DNA of 7,272 nt from assembly GCA_015061765.1 (NCBI GenBank), contig SUVZ01000186.1, positions 1 through 7,272 of the forward strand, written 5' to 3'. The DNA is from Lentisphaerota bacterium (GTDB lineage Bacteria; Verrucomicrobiota; Kiritimatiellia; RFP12; UBA1067). Position 1 is the stretch's first letter; each line of letters begins with the position of its first letter. A model generated the notes under the pieces. It did no database searches and was not told the DNA's origin. It was given only the letters and a program-made list of their open reading frames with translations. Position numbers and translations under genes: made by a program. Positions 1 through 6,027 of the stretch are shown piece by piece.

Positions 1-678
1 CAGAACATCTATTACGGATGCAATCTACTCGAAGGCGATGTGGGCGACTACATTCCTTCAGGTGTCACCAACTTCTTTCAAAATGGCCAGTTTTCCGCCG
101 TTGGCGTAACTGGGACACTCGTTCTCGACAACCTGCAGTCTGCGAACTTTCAGTCTTTCGCTGGCGTCGACAGCGTTAGAATCACCTTTAGCGGCACGAC
201 CCTTTACAATACATCGCCGTTCAATGGAAGGAATGTTCTCAAGGACGTCACCTATATCGCTCCAGAGTGCACCAATATGCAGTTCAACTCCCAATATGTC
301 TGGAACAACTGTAACTCCATAACGAACGTGACATTGTATATCCCGAAAGTCGAGGCGGTTTACCGTTGGCCAAGTTCTGTCAAGACATACTGGTTCCAGA
401 ATGAGGCTTTGTCGGCTGAAATCGTCAATGGCATTTGCAATTTTTCCGGCACGGGAATGCGAACCATTGCGACATACGGAACCATTTACTGCTCAAAGAG
501 GATGGGGTGGAAGGCGCTTGCCTCGGAGATGACTGATGACGAGAAGGCGGCGGCGCCAGATGGGTGCTTCGGCGTTTTCAAGGCGATGAACAGCTACAAC
601 CAGCCATACGGCATGTGGATGGTAGATCGCGATTCGCCGTACTACAAGGAGTCCGGCTTCGTCATCATGGTCAGATAG
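1..678 (+). CDS. C-terminal part of a BspA-like / leucine-rich-like surface protein (5' truncated)
   Basis: The reading frame is open from the first base, so the true start lies upstream. A GTG at position 40 is only an internal valine codon. The visible 225 residues contain degenerate repeats of about 25-35 residues with the rhythm F-x-G-V-x-S-V-x-I, F-N-G-x-x-V-L-K-D-V-T-Y-I and W-N-N-C-N-S-I-T-N-V-T-L-Y-I-P. This is reminiscent of the LRR_5/BspA class of surface proteins, in which hydrophobic strands alternate with Cys/Asn turns. The last roughly 70 residues are different: M-G-W-K-A-L-A, an acidic D-D-E-K-A-A-A-P-D-G patch, aromatic residues, and the ending G-F-V-I-M-V-R. That part looks like a compact C-terminal domain, possibly for anchoring or sorting. 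The gene stops 9 bases before the GH39-like gene and may be the first visible member of the same transcript. Its GC content is clearly lower than downstream (28 of the first 60 bases are G or C, against about two thirds in parts of the fourth gene). Role as an adhesin or glycan-binding surface protein is inference; no catalytic motif is seen. Confidence 0.6.
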   Translation, partial: QNIYYGCNLLEGDVGDYIPSGVTNFFQNGQFSAVGVTGTLVLDNLQSANFQSFAGVDSVRITFSGTTLYNTSPFNGRNVLKDVTYIAPECTNMQFNSQYVWNNCNSITNVTLYIPKVEAVYRWPSSVKTYWFQNEALSAEIVNGICNFSGTGMRTIATYGTIYCSKRMGWKALASEMTDDEKAAAPDGCFGVFKAMNSYNQPYGMWMVDRDSPYYKESGFVIMVR

Positions 679-681
679 AGG
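677..681 (+). promoter_or_regulatory. Shine-Dalgarno site for the GH39-like gene
   Basis: AGAGG lies 6 bases before the ATG at 688 and overlaps the TAG stop of the preceding gene. It supports ATG 688 as the start and suggests that ribosomes finishing the upstream gene could reload here. Confidence 0.6.
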
Positions 682-687
682 CACCGT

Positions 688-2088
688 ATGAACAGGATTC
701 TTCTCTTCCTGCTGGCTTCTTTCGCCGGCAACGTTGCGCTCGGAGGCGTCACAGTTGATTTCGCCGCGAAAGGCGGCGAGGTCAATCCGAAGCTCCATTC
801 GTCGCATTGGCGGTCGCGCTATGCGACTGCGCCCAAGAAGCAGCTTTGGGACTCTTTCAATCTCGCGAAACTGAATTTCCATGCCTGGCGGTCTCACGAT
901 GCGCCGCTCGTCGATGGCGGGCAGCGCGTGGTTGATACGCATTTCATCTTCCCTCTAATGCATCTCGACGCGAAGGATCCCGCGAACTACTACTTCAAGG
1001 CAACGGACAACCTTCTCAAGACCGTGCGCGAAGAGAACCGGATGAAGGTCTTCTACCGACTCGGCACGTCGATCGAGCACACGCGCGACGGAAACGCCGT
1101 CAACACGCTCAATCCGCCAGACCATGCGAAATACGCCGAGGCCCTCGCCGGGATCGTCCGCCACTACACGCGCGGCTGGGCAGACGGCTTCAAGTGGGAC
1201 ATCGAGTACTGGGAGCTTTTCAACGAGCCGAACATCACGCCGTGCTGGCGCGGAACGCGCGCCGAGTTCATCGATCTCTTCGTCACGTGCCTGAAGCGGC
1301 TGAAAGGCGAATTCCCGGAACTGAAGTTTGGCGGGCCCGCGCTTGCGTGGCTTGACGAGCCGTTTGCGAGGGAGCTTTTCGCCGCGTGCAAGAAGGCCGG
1401 TGTCGCGCCGGATTTCTTCAGCTGGCACTGGTACGGCGTCGATCCCGACGAACCCGTGCGCCAGGCGGCGCGGGCGAAGGCGCTTGTCGCCGAGTGCGGC
1501 TTCCCGGAAACGGAGCTGATCTTCGACGAGTGGCATTTTCTCGCGGAAAACAGCTGGGACGCGATTCGCGGCAACCGCGAACAATGGCTGAGGACGCATT
1601 CGGGACCTGCGTCGATGAACGGAACCGACTCCGCGGCGTTCACGATGGCCGTCGAGGCGAAGCTTCAGGACACTAGCATTTCCCAGGCGTTTTTCTATGG
1701 TTGCGGCTTCGACTGGGACTGGGGCAGTTTCGACGTTCTCGAGCGTCGCTACGTCAAGCCGTTCCACGCGCTCATGGCGATGGGCGAACTGATAGGTTCG
1801 TGCAAGACGAAACTGCATGTCGCGTCGTCCGAGAAGGGCGTTACGCCGTTTGCCGCCGTCAGCGCGGACGGACGTTCCGCCACCGTGCTCGTCGCGGACT
1901 ACAGGAGCGGGCTCGACAAGATAGACCTCTCGCTTCAGAACGCGGGCGGCTGGCGGCTTCAGGACGTCCGAATCCTCGATGACAAGAACGACCTTGCGCC
2001 TGTCGCCGCGAGGGTCGCGGGCAATCGTCTGGAACTGAAGAAGAACGACCGTCTTTCCTGCTGCTTTGTCGCGAGGTTCGTGCGGTGA
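688..2088 (+). CDS. Exported GH39-like glycoside hydrolase (clan GH-A)
   Basis: 466 residues. An N-terminal signal peptide (basic N-R, hydrophobic I-L-L-F-L-L-A, cleavage near G19/G20) sends it to the periplasm or outside. The body reads as a single TIM-barrel glycosidase. R-S-H-D near residues 68-71, the D-T-H-F-I-F-P stretch near 83-89, and F-Y-R-L-G-T-S-I-E near 122-130 match the pattern of GH39 (beta-xylosidase / alpha-L-iduronidase type). W-E-L-F-N-E-P-N places the predicted acid/base at Glu180. S-W-H-W-Y-G (245-250) is the usual barrel His/Tyr strand. L-I-F-D-E-W places the predicted nucleophile at Glu281. A C-terminal beta-rich region of about 90 residues follows the barrel. Clan GH-A enzymes retain anomeric configuration through these two glutamates. 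The gene is 9 bases from the upstream gene and overlaps the GH127 gene by 4 bases, so the two enzymes are probably made together. Substrate could be xylosyl, arabinosyl or uronosyl; GH39 is broad and the sequence does not decide. Confidence 0.8.
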   Translation: MNRILLFLLASFAGNVALGGVTVDFAAKGGEVNPKLHSSHWRSRYATAPKKQLWDSFNLAKLNFHAWRSHDAPLVDGGQRVVDTHFIFPLMHLDAKDPANYYFKATDNLLKTVREENRMKVFYRLGTSIEHTRDGNAVNTLNPPDHAKYAEALAGIVRHYTRGWADGFKWDIEYWELFNEPNITPCWRGTRAEFIDLFVTCLKRLKGEFPELKFGGPALAWLDEPFARELFAACKKAGVAPDFFSWHWYGVDPDEPVRQAARAKALVAECGFPETELIFDEWHFLAENSWDAIRGNREQWLRTHSGPASMNGTDSAAFTMAVEAKLQDTSISQAFFYGCGFDWDWGSFDVLERRYVKPFHALMAMGELIGSCKTKLHVASSEKGVTPFAAVSADGRSATVLVADYRSGLDKIDLSLQNAGGWRLQDVRILDDKNDLAPVAARVAGNRLELKKNDRLSCCFVARFVR

Positions 2089-3905
2089 GGACGCGCCTTG
2101 TCGCCTTTGCCGCGGCGCTCACGGCCGCGAGTGCCGTCGCTGACGGCGCCGAAGGGTTTTGGAAGGACAAGGAATCCCGGTTTCTCTCGGCGCGCTTTTC
2201 GGGCGACATGCGCGACGCAATCTACGCCGAAGCGGTGAATGCCTTTCGTTCGCACGACGACGACAAGGGATGGTGGCAGGGCGAATACTGGGGCAAGCAT
2301 ATGCTGGGCGCGGTCGCCGCATGGTCCATCTCCGCCGACGACGGCCTCAAGACGTGGATTGAAAAAAACGCGCACGCGTTCGTCCGCGAGTTTCAGCGTC
2401 CCGACGGCTATATCGGCACATGTTCGGATCCTCTCGACACGGGGCCGAATTCGGACGGCTCCGAAAAGTTCAATTGGAACATCTGGGGGCGGAAATACAC
2501 CGTCTGGGCGCTCCTCGAAATCCATTCCATGTCGGGCGACCGCTTTTTTCTCGACGCGGCTTCTCGCCTGATGGACCAGACGATCGCGCAGTTGAAGCGC
2601 CCGGAAGGTCCATCGATCGACCGCACGGGGTACTTCGCGGGACTCCCCTCGATGAGCATCCTGAAGCCGCTCATGATCCTCTACCGCGCGACAGGACGGA
2701 AGGGATATCTCGATTTCGCGTCCGAAATCGTCGCGAAGTGGGACTGCGACGGCAATCCGGTCCCGAATCTCGTGCGGAACGCATTTTCGGGGAGGCCAGT
2801 CCACGAGTGGTATCCGAATCCGGGGCATTGGGCGAAGGCCTACGAGATGATGAGTTGCCTTGAAGGGGTTCTTGACTATGCCGAGGTTGTGGAAGGTGCA
2901 AGGAAAGTGAGGTTGACGGACGCCGTATTGCGCATTGAGCGGCAGCTTCTAGCGCACGAGTCCAACCCAATGGGTAGCGTCGGCTACTTCGACCATTTCA
3001 CCGGAGCACGCGCTTGTCCGAATGCGATTACCGAGCTTTGCGATGTCGTGTATTTCATGCGGCTCGAGCGGTCGCTCTACGCGGCGACCGGCGACGGACG
3101 GCATATTGACGCGATGGAGGCGGCGTTCCTGAACGGCTTTCTGCCCGGCGTGTTCCGGGATGGCAAGTGGGCTGCCCACGGCGTCCGTTCCCACGGCACA
3201 CGCCATTTTCCGGCTCCGCACCAGGTGGGAATGAAATATCACCATTGCTGCGTCGACAACGCGGCGCGCGCGTGGAAGGACGTCTCGGAGGCGGCGGTTT
3301 CGATAGGCGATGGCGGGTCTGTCGAAGTCGCGCTTCTTTTCGCCGGGAGATACACGCTGCGCGACGGCGGCGAAGATGTCGTCGTCCGCATCGCCGGGGA
3401 CTACCCGTTTGGCGGCGAGATTTCGATTTCGGCAGTGTCCGCCAAGTCTCGAAAGATCGTTGTGCGTCGTCCGGGATGGGCGCGGGCTTTTGCCGTCGAA
3501 TGCGTCGGGAACGTGGCTCACGTGCGGCTTGAAGGCGAAGTGTCGGTAAATTCCTGGCGTGTCGCCGACGACGCCGATGTACGGACACGGCTTTTCGAGC
3601 AGCTTGAGAGTACGCCGGAGATGGCGGGACTTTCACGGCGCGGTGCTGGCACGTACGTGACGTTCGGTCCGCTTCTGCTTGCGAAGTCCACGTTGTGCGG
3701 AACGCCGCGTAAAAGTGTGCTGGCGGAGCGTGTCAGCGGCCAGAGCGGATGGACGTGCCGCCTTGAGCCGATGACGCCGAAAGCGACGCATCGCGCATGG
3801 AAGGCGACGTTTTCGAAGGGCGGCGAGTCGTTTACGGTCGATGTCTGCGATTTCGCGTCGTGTGACGTGGACGACTCGTCTGCGGCATTTTCGATATGGA
3901 TGTAG
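2085..3905 (+). CDS. Exported GH127-family (DUF1680) putative beta-L-arabinofuranosidase
   Basis: 606 residues from a GTG start inside the GTGA overlap with the preceding stop. A GAGG at 2072-2075 and a clean signal peptide (M-R-T-R-L-V, then Ala-rich, cleavage after A-V-A at residue 19) support this start. The N-terminal two thirds is Trp/Tyr/Gly-rich and helical (G-E-Y-W-G-K-H-M-L-G near 66-75, R-P-D-G-Y-I-G near 105-111), as expected for the (alpha/alpha)6 barrel. The family zinc-thiolate site is visible: E-L-C (Glu317, Cys319) and H-H-C-C-V-D-N (Cys388, Cys389). In characterised GH127 enzymes such as Bifidobacterium HypBA1, a zinc-bound cysteine is the nucleophile; Cys388 is the likely equivalent. 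The C-terminal 200 residues are beta-rich, with I-V-V-R-R-P-G-W typical of the family's beta-sandwich. The protein is slightly shorter than HypBA1 (658 residues). The usual G-E-x-F acid/base Glu is not present; Asp303 in F-D-H-F sits at the matching distance from the conserved P-N. Likely reaction: release of L-arabinofuranose from beta-linked arabinosides. Family assignment is firm; exact substrate is inferred. Confidence 0.88.
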   Translation: MRTRLVAFAAALTAASAVADGAEGFWKDKESRFLSARFSGDMRDAIYAEAVNAFRSHDDDKGWWQGEYWGKHMLGAVAAWSISADDGLKTWIEKNAHAFVREFQRPDGYIGTCSDPLDTGPNSDGSEKFNWNIWGRKYTVWALLEIHSMSGDRFFLDAASRLMDQTIAQLKRPEGPSIDRTGYFAGLPSMSILKPLMILYRATGRKGYLDFASEIVAKWDCDGNPVPNLVRNAFSGRPVHEWYPNPGHWAKAYEMMSCLEGVLDYAEVVEGARKVRLTDAVLRIERQLLAHESNPMGSVGYFDHFTGARACPNAITELCDVVYFMRLERSLYAATGDGRHIDAMEAAFLNGFLPGVFRDGKWAAHGVRSHGTRHFPAPHQVGMKYHHCCVDNAARAWKDVSEAAVSIGDGGSVEVALLFAGRYTLRDGGEDVVVRIAGDYPFGGEISISAVSAKSRKIVVRRPGWARAFAVECVGNVAHVRLEGEVSVNSWRVADDADVRTRLFEQLESTPEMAGLSRRGAGTYVTFGPLLLAKSTLCGTPRKSVLAERVSGQSGWTCRLEPMTPKATHRAWKATFSKGGESFTVDVCDFASCDVDDSSAAFSIWM

Positions 3906-3940
3906 GACACAGAAACAAAACACAATAAAAATCAGAACAC
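3906..3940 (+). promoter_or_regulatory. A-rich leader without Shine-Dalgarno before the fourth gene
   Basis: The 35-base gap is 22/35 A with only two T, and contains no GGAGG- or GAGG-like sequence near the ATG at 3941. It should be unstructured in RNA. Initiation may depend on an open A-rich leader rather than on pairing with 16S rRNA. No convincing -35/-10 pair or terminator hairpin is seen here, so the gene is probably co-transcribed with the two upstream. Confidence 0.4.
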
Positions 3941-5617
3941 ATGAAAAGACAATTGCTTGCCCTTGCCGTTCTCGCCTCCGCCGCGCTTGCGGCGAAGGCC
4001 GACTTTGCGATCGACCTTGACCTTTCGGGGAAGCCAATGCGCGACCTCTCGCAAACAACGTCGAAATCGATCGTCGGCTACATCAGCGCGATGCACGAAT
4101 ACGGCGACGACTACTGGTTTGTCACCAACAAGTGGGAGACGGCCGAGGTCATGAAGAAGGCCGGCTGCTACAGCACCGCGACATGGTCTTCCGATGTGTG
4201 GTTCGCGCGGCGCAACGACCCCGACCCAAAGAAGCGCTCCAATCCAAAGGCGCAGTTCGATTTCTGGAAGGAAAACGGCTTCAGGGTGCTGATAGGCCTG
4301 CGGGGCATTCGGGCCAAAACCGCTGCCGACGAGGCCGCTTTCAAGGAGAATCTCGATAACAAGCTTGCGCTCGTCAAGTGGATCGTCGATAACGGCTACA
4401 AGGATGTCGTGCAGGGGTTCGAGCTCGGATGCGAGACGTACTATCAGCCCTATGAGGATCAGGACGCGCTTGTCAGGTTGTGGACGGAGTTCGTCTCGGC
4501 GGCGCTCAAGATATGGCCGGACTGCAAGATGGGCGTACCGGTGGCTGAGAATTTCGAGGAAAATCCAGACATAACGCAGGTGCGTAACAGAATGCTTGCC
4601 GCCGGGGAGATCAAGCGCGACACCTATTTTGCCGCGGACATGTTCAACAAGTATTCAGCGCATTTCATCATGGGACTTGCGAAGAGCGGCGTCCTCGACA
4701 AGATTTCGCACGTCACCTACCATACCTACGGGGCGGACATTCCCTACAGCTGTTCTTATTTCGGCGTCAAGCGCATTCGCGGCTTTGCCGAGGCGTTCCC
4801 CGAGATCAAGGGCAAGCGCACGTGGTGGACGGAAGTGCGCCCGCGTTCCGACGAAGACAACCGATGCCAGCGAATCTTTCGCGAAGCGCTCGTCATGGGC
4901 CACTATGCCATCATGATGACGTGCCAGCCGGAAGTGGACGGATTCTTCCACCACAACATGTGCAACCTCGCGGGGGGATTGTACATTTCCAATGGCAGGA
5001 CTTGGAACGTGCAGTGGTCCGATGAGGGTGGCGAATATCCCGACCTCGACTCGCCGCTCAACCGCCCTCGTATGGAGGTCGGCGCGCAGGGTGCCGTCTA
5101 TCGCATCATCGGCAACGCACTTCGCACCCATCCGATCCTGTGGCATCACGGCACTTCCAAAGACACGGACTTCGAGCTGAGCTTCTATACGTCTGCCAAG
5201 ACTATGAGCGATGTCTATTCCTATCGCAATGCTCTCAAGAGGGGTGTCCAGCCGCCAGCGGTGCCGGGAGAGGTCGAGTGGATCGCGCTTACCGGTAAGG
5301 ACGAACTCTGTCTCATAATGGTCAACACGAAGCAGACAAGTGAAAAGGTCGCCGTCAAAGTGCCGGGCAAGATATTTGCCGCCCCGACATACCGTCTCGT
5401 CCGCATCAAGGATCCAAAATACATCGACTGTCGCGAGGTCCCCGGCGAAGCCAAGCTTTGGGAGGAATTCGCCTATGAGGACACGCAGACCGGCTATGCG
5501 CCGCTTGGTCCGAACGACAAGAACGCGTTGAAGTATGATACGCTTGAGGTGGAGATCGGACCTAATACACTTCAGTCGGTTACGGTTACGATGCGCAACG
5601 CGCCCGACGGCAAGTAA
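3941..5617 (+). CDS. Exported clan GH-A-like glycoside hydrolase, family not recognised (GH51/GH79-like motifs)
   Basis: 558 residues with a textbook signal peptide (M-K-R, Leu/Ala-rich core, A-K-A cleavage after residue 20), which fixes the ATG at 3941. Barrel-like features follow in the right order. F-R-V-L-I-G-L-R-G is near 114-122. F-E-L-G-C-E (160-165) corresponds to the E-L-G-N-E strand of GH51/GH79-type enzymes and makes Glu165 the likely acid/base. H-V-T-Y-H-T-Y-G (257-264) is the His-rich strand. T-W-W-T-E-V-R-P (294-301) gives Glu298 as likely nucleophile. M-M-T-C-Q-P-E-V-D-G-F-F-H-H near 325-338 is in the place of the last barrel strands. Residues from about 440 to the end are beta-rich (W-I-A-L-T-G-K-D-E-L-C-L-I-M-V-N), as in the C-terminal beta-sandwich of these families. 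The Asn that normally precedes the acid/base Glu is Cys164. It sits 35 bases behind the GH127 gene and probably works on the same glycan. An exo-acting arabinofuranosidase- or glucuronidase-like activity is possible but not shown. Confidence 0.6.
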   Translation: MKRQLLALAVLASAALAAKADFAIDLDLSGKPMRDLSQTTSKSIVGYISAMHEYGDDYWFVTNKWETAEVMKKAGCYSTATWSSDVWFARRNDPDPKKRSNPKAQFDFWKENGFRVLIGLRGIRAKTAADEAAFKENLDNKLALVKWIVDNGYKDVVQGFELGCETYYQPYEDQDALVRLWTEFVSAALKIWPDCKMGVPVAENFEENPDITQVRNRMLAAGEIKRDTYFAADMFNKYSAHFIMGLAKSGVLDKISHVTYHTYGADIPYSCSYFGVKRIRGFAEAFPEIKGKRTWWTEVRPRSDEDNRCQRIFREALVMGHYAIMMTCQPEVDGFFHHNMCNLAGGLYISNGRTWNVQWSDEGGEYPDLDSPLNRPRMEVGAQGAVYRIIGNALRTHPILWHHGTSKDTDFELSFYTSAKTMSDVYSYRNALKRGVQPPAVPGEVEWIALTGKDELCLIMVNTKQTSEKVAVKVPGKIFAAPTYRLVRIKDPKYIDCREVPGEAKLWEEFAYEDTQTGYAPLGPNDKNALKYDTLEVEIGPNTLQSVTVTMRNAPDGK

Positions 5618-5671
5618 GTAATGCGATTGGCGTGGACGCTGCCGCGGTACAAGACGGGCGGCGAGACAGGA

Positions 5672-5710
5672 AATGTCGGCTATTTGGCAGTCTTGGAAAT
5701 AGCCGACATT
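5672..5710. repeat. Palindrome 1 of a twin pair (14-bp perfect stem, 11-base loop)
   Basis: The left arm AATGTCGGCTATTT (5672-5685) is exactly complementary to the right arm AAATAGCCGACATT (5697-5710), around an 11-base loop. It begins 54 bases after the stop of the fourth gene. The left flank has AAA, so a transcript from the opposite strand would end the stem with UUU; on the + strand no T-run follows. It could act as a terminator, an RNA-end protector or a REP-like element. Confidence 0.85.
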
Positions 5711-5725
5711 CTGCAGCTCGTAAAT

Positions 5726-5766
5726 AAATGTCGGCTATTCTGTAATTTGCGGAATAGCCGACATTT
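5726..5766. repeat. Palindrome 2 of the twin pair (15-bp perfect stem, 11-base loop), possible terminator
   Basis: The arms AAATGTCGGCTATTC (5726-5740) and GAATAGCCGACATTT (5752-5766) are exact complements. They share a 13-base core with palindrome 1 but enclose an unrelated loop. Core-to-core offset is 55 bases. The right arm runs into TTTT (5764-5767), so this copy could serve as a weak intrinsic terminator for the operon. Conserved arms with differing loops suggest that the stem itself is under selection or was copied. Confidence 0.85.
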
Positions 5767-5799
5767 TGCCATTGCGCGTCAGCGCGAAATAGAACTTCT

Positions 5800-5812
5800 G
5801 GGGACAGACCCC
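5800..5812. repeat. GGGG-ACAGA-CCCC palindrome, REP-like
   Basis: Four G and four C flank a 5-base loop. From memory, palindromes with this GGGGACAGACCCC core are widespread in bacterial intergenic regions, some next to REP-associated tyrosine transposases. No transposase gene is present in this window, so it would be a stand-alone copy. The structure is seen directly; the link to REP elements is recall only. Confidence 0.5.
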
Positions 5813-5831
5813 TCGATAGCCTTGTTTTTCA

Positions 5832-5862
5832 GGGGTTTTATGGGGTTTACACGGGTTTCAGG
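5832..5862 (+). repeat. G/T-rich degenerate direct repeats
   Basis: Three successive units of about 10 bases, GGGGTTTTAT, GGGGTTTACAC and GGGTTTCA, are followed by GG. Such regularly spaced G-runs alternating with T-runs could form a G-quadruplex on the + strand, although the fourth run is only two G. The unit decays from left to right, as old tandem repeats do. Confidence 0.5.
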
Positions 5863-5904
5863 TAGCGCGGTGCGGTTACCGGGTTGCCGGCTGCGGATCC
5901 ATGC

Positions 5905-5934
5905 GGGGAGTGCCCCCCTAATTCAGGGGGGGGG
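5905..5934. repeat. C6/G9 block with two mutually exclusive hairpins
   Basis: GGGG (5905-5908), AGTG and the first part of a six-C run (5913-5918) can form one hairpin. The same C-run plus T5919 can instead pair with A5925 and the first six of nine G (5926-5934), leaving a 5-base loop. The second is the stronger (7 bp, six of them G-C). It could be a transposon or REP-like end, or a structure in the leader of the next gene. Confidence 0.55.
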
Positions 5935-6014
5935 TATGCTTTAGAAGCGGATTGTAGTAAAATATCCAGGAACTCGTAAAGCAGCATGACATGGCACAAT
6001 ACAGCAGATTTTCC

Positions 6015-6020
6015 AGAGGG
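6015..6020 (+). promoter_or_regulatory. Shine-Dalgarno site for the fifth gene
   Basis: AGAGGG lies 7 bases before the ATG at 6028. Position and strength fix this start, which is also supported by the signal peptide that follows directly. Confidence 0.65.
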
Positions 6021-6027
6021 AACCCGC

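Larger units (their letters stand above)
5618..6027. other. Gene-free intergenic region dense in palindromes and G-rich repeats
   Basis: This 410-base gap separates the glycosidase operon from the next gene. I find no convincing coding region in it. From left to right it holds two twin palindromes, a small CGCG-TCAG-CGCG hairpin (5775-5786), a GGGG/CCCC palindrome, a G/T-rich degenerate repeat, and a C6/G9 block. An AT-richer stretch of about 90 bases then leads to the next start and presumably contains its promoter. No clear -35/-10 pair can be singled out. The first hairpins are well placed to end transcription of the upstream operon. Confidence 0.7.

Noticed and set aside
40..42. GTG as the start of the first gene
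   Set aside because: The frame is open back to base 1 with sensible protein sequence and there is no ribosome-binding site, so the gene begins upstream of the window.
955..1818. A long open frame on the - strand opposite the GH39-like gene
   Set aside because: It is antisense to a gene with clear catalytic motifs and is Arg-rich, as expected for a GC-rich shadow frame.
1959..2828. A long - strand frame opposite the GH39/GH127 junction
   Set aside because: It spans two overlapping real genes on the other strand and shows no domain; it is a GC-driven shadow.
5671..5766. CRISPR array
   Set aside because: The repeated cores are only 13 bases, alternate in orientation, and occur as two hairpins; there is no series of equal spacers.
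5621..5944. A 107-codon open frame starting 3 bases after the fourth gene's stop
   Set aside because: It runs straight through both palindromes and the G-rich repeats, has no recognisable ribosome-binding site or domain, and its residues simply reflect the repeats read in one frame.
5952..6000. Promoter elements for the fifth gene (TTGTAG, TAAAAT, CACAAT)
   Set aside because: The region is suitably AT-rich, but no pair combines good -35 and -10 matches with 16-18 base spacing, so no site is called.
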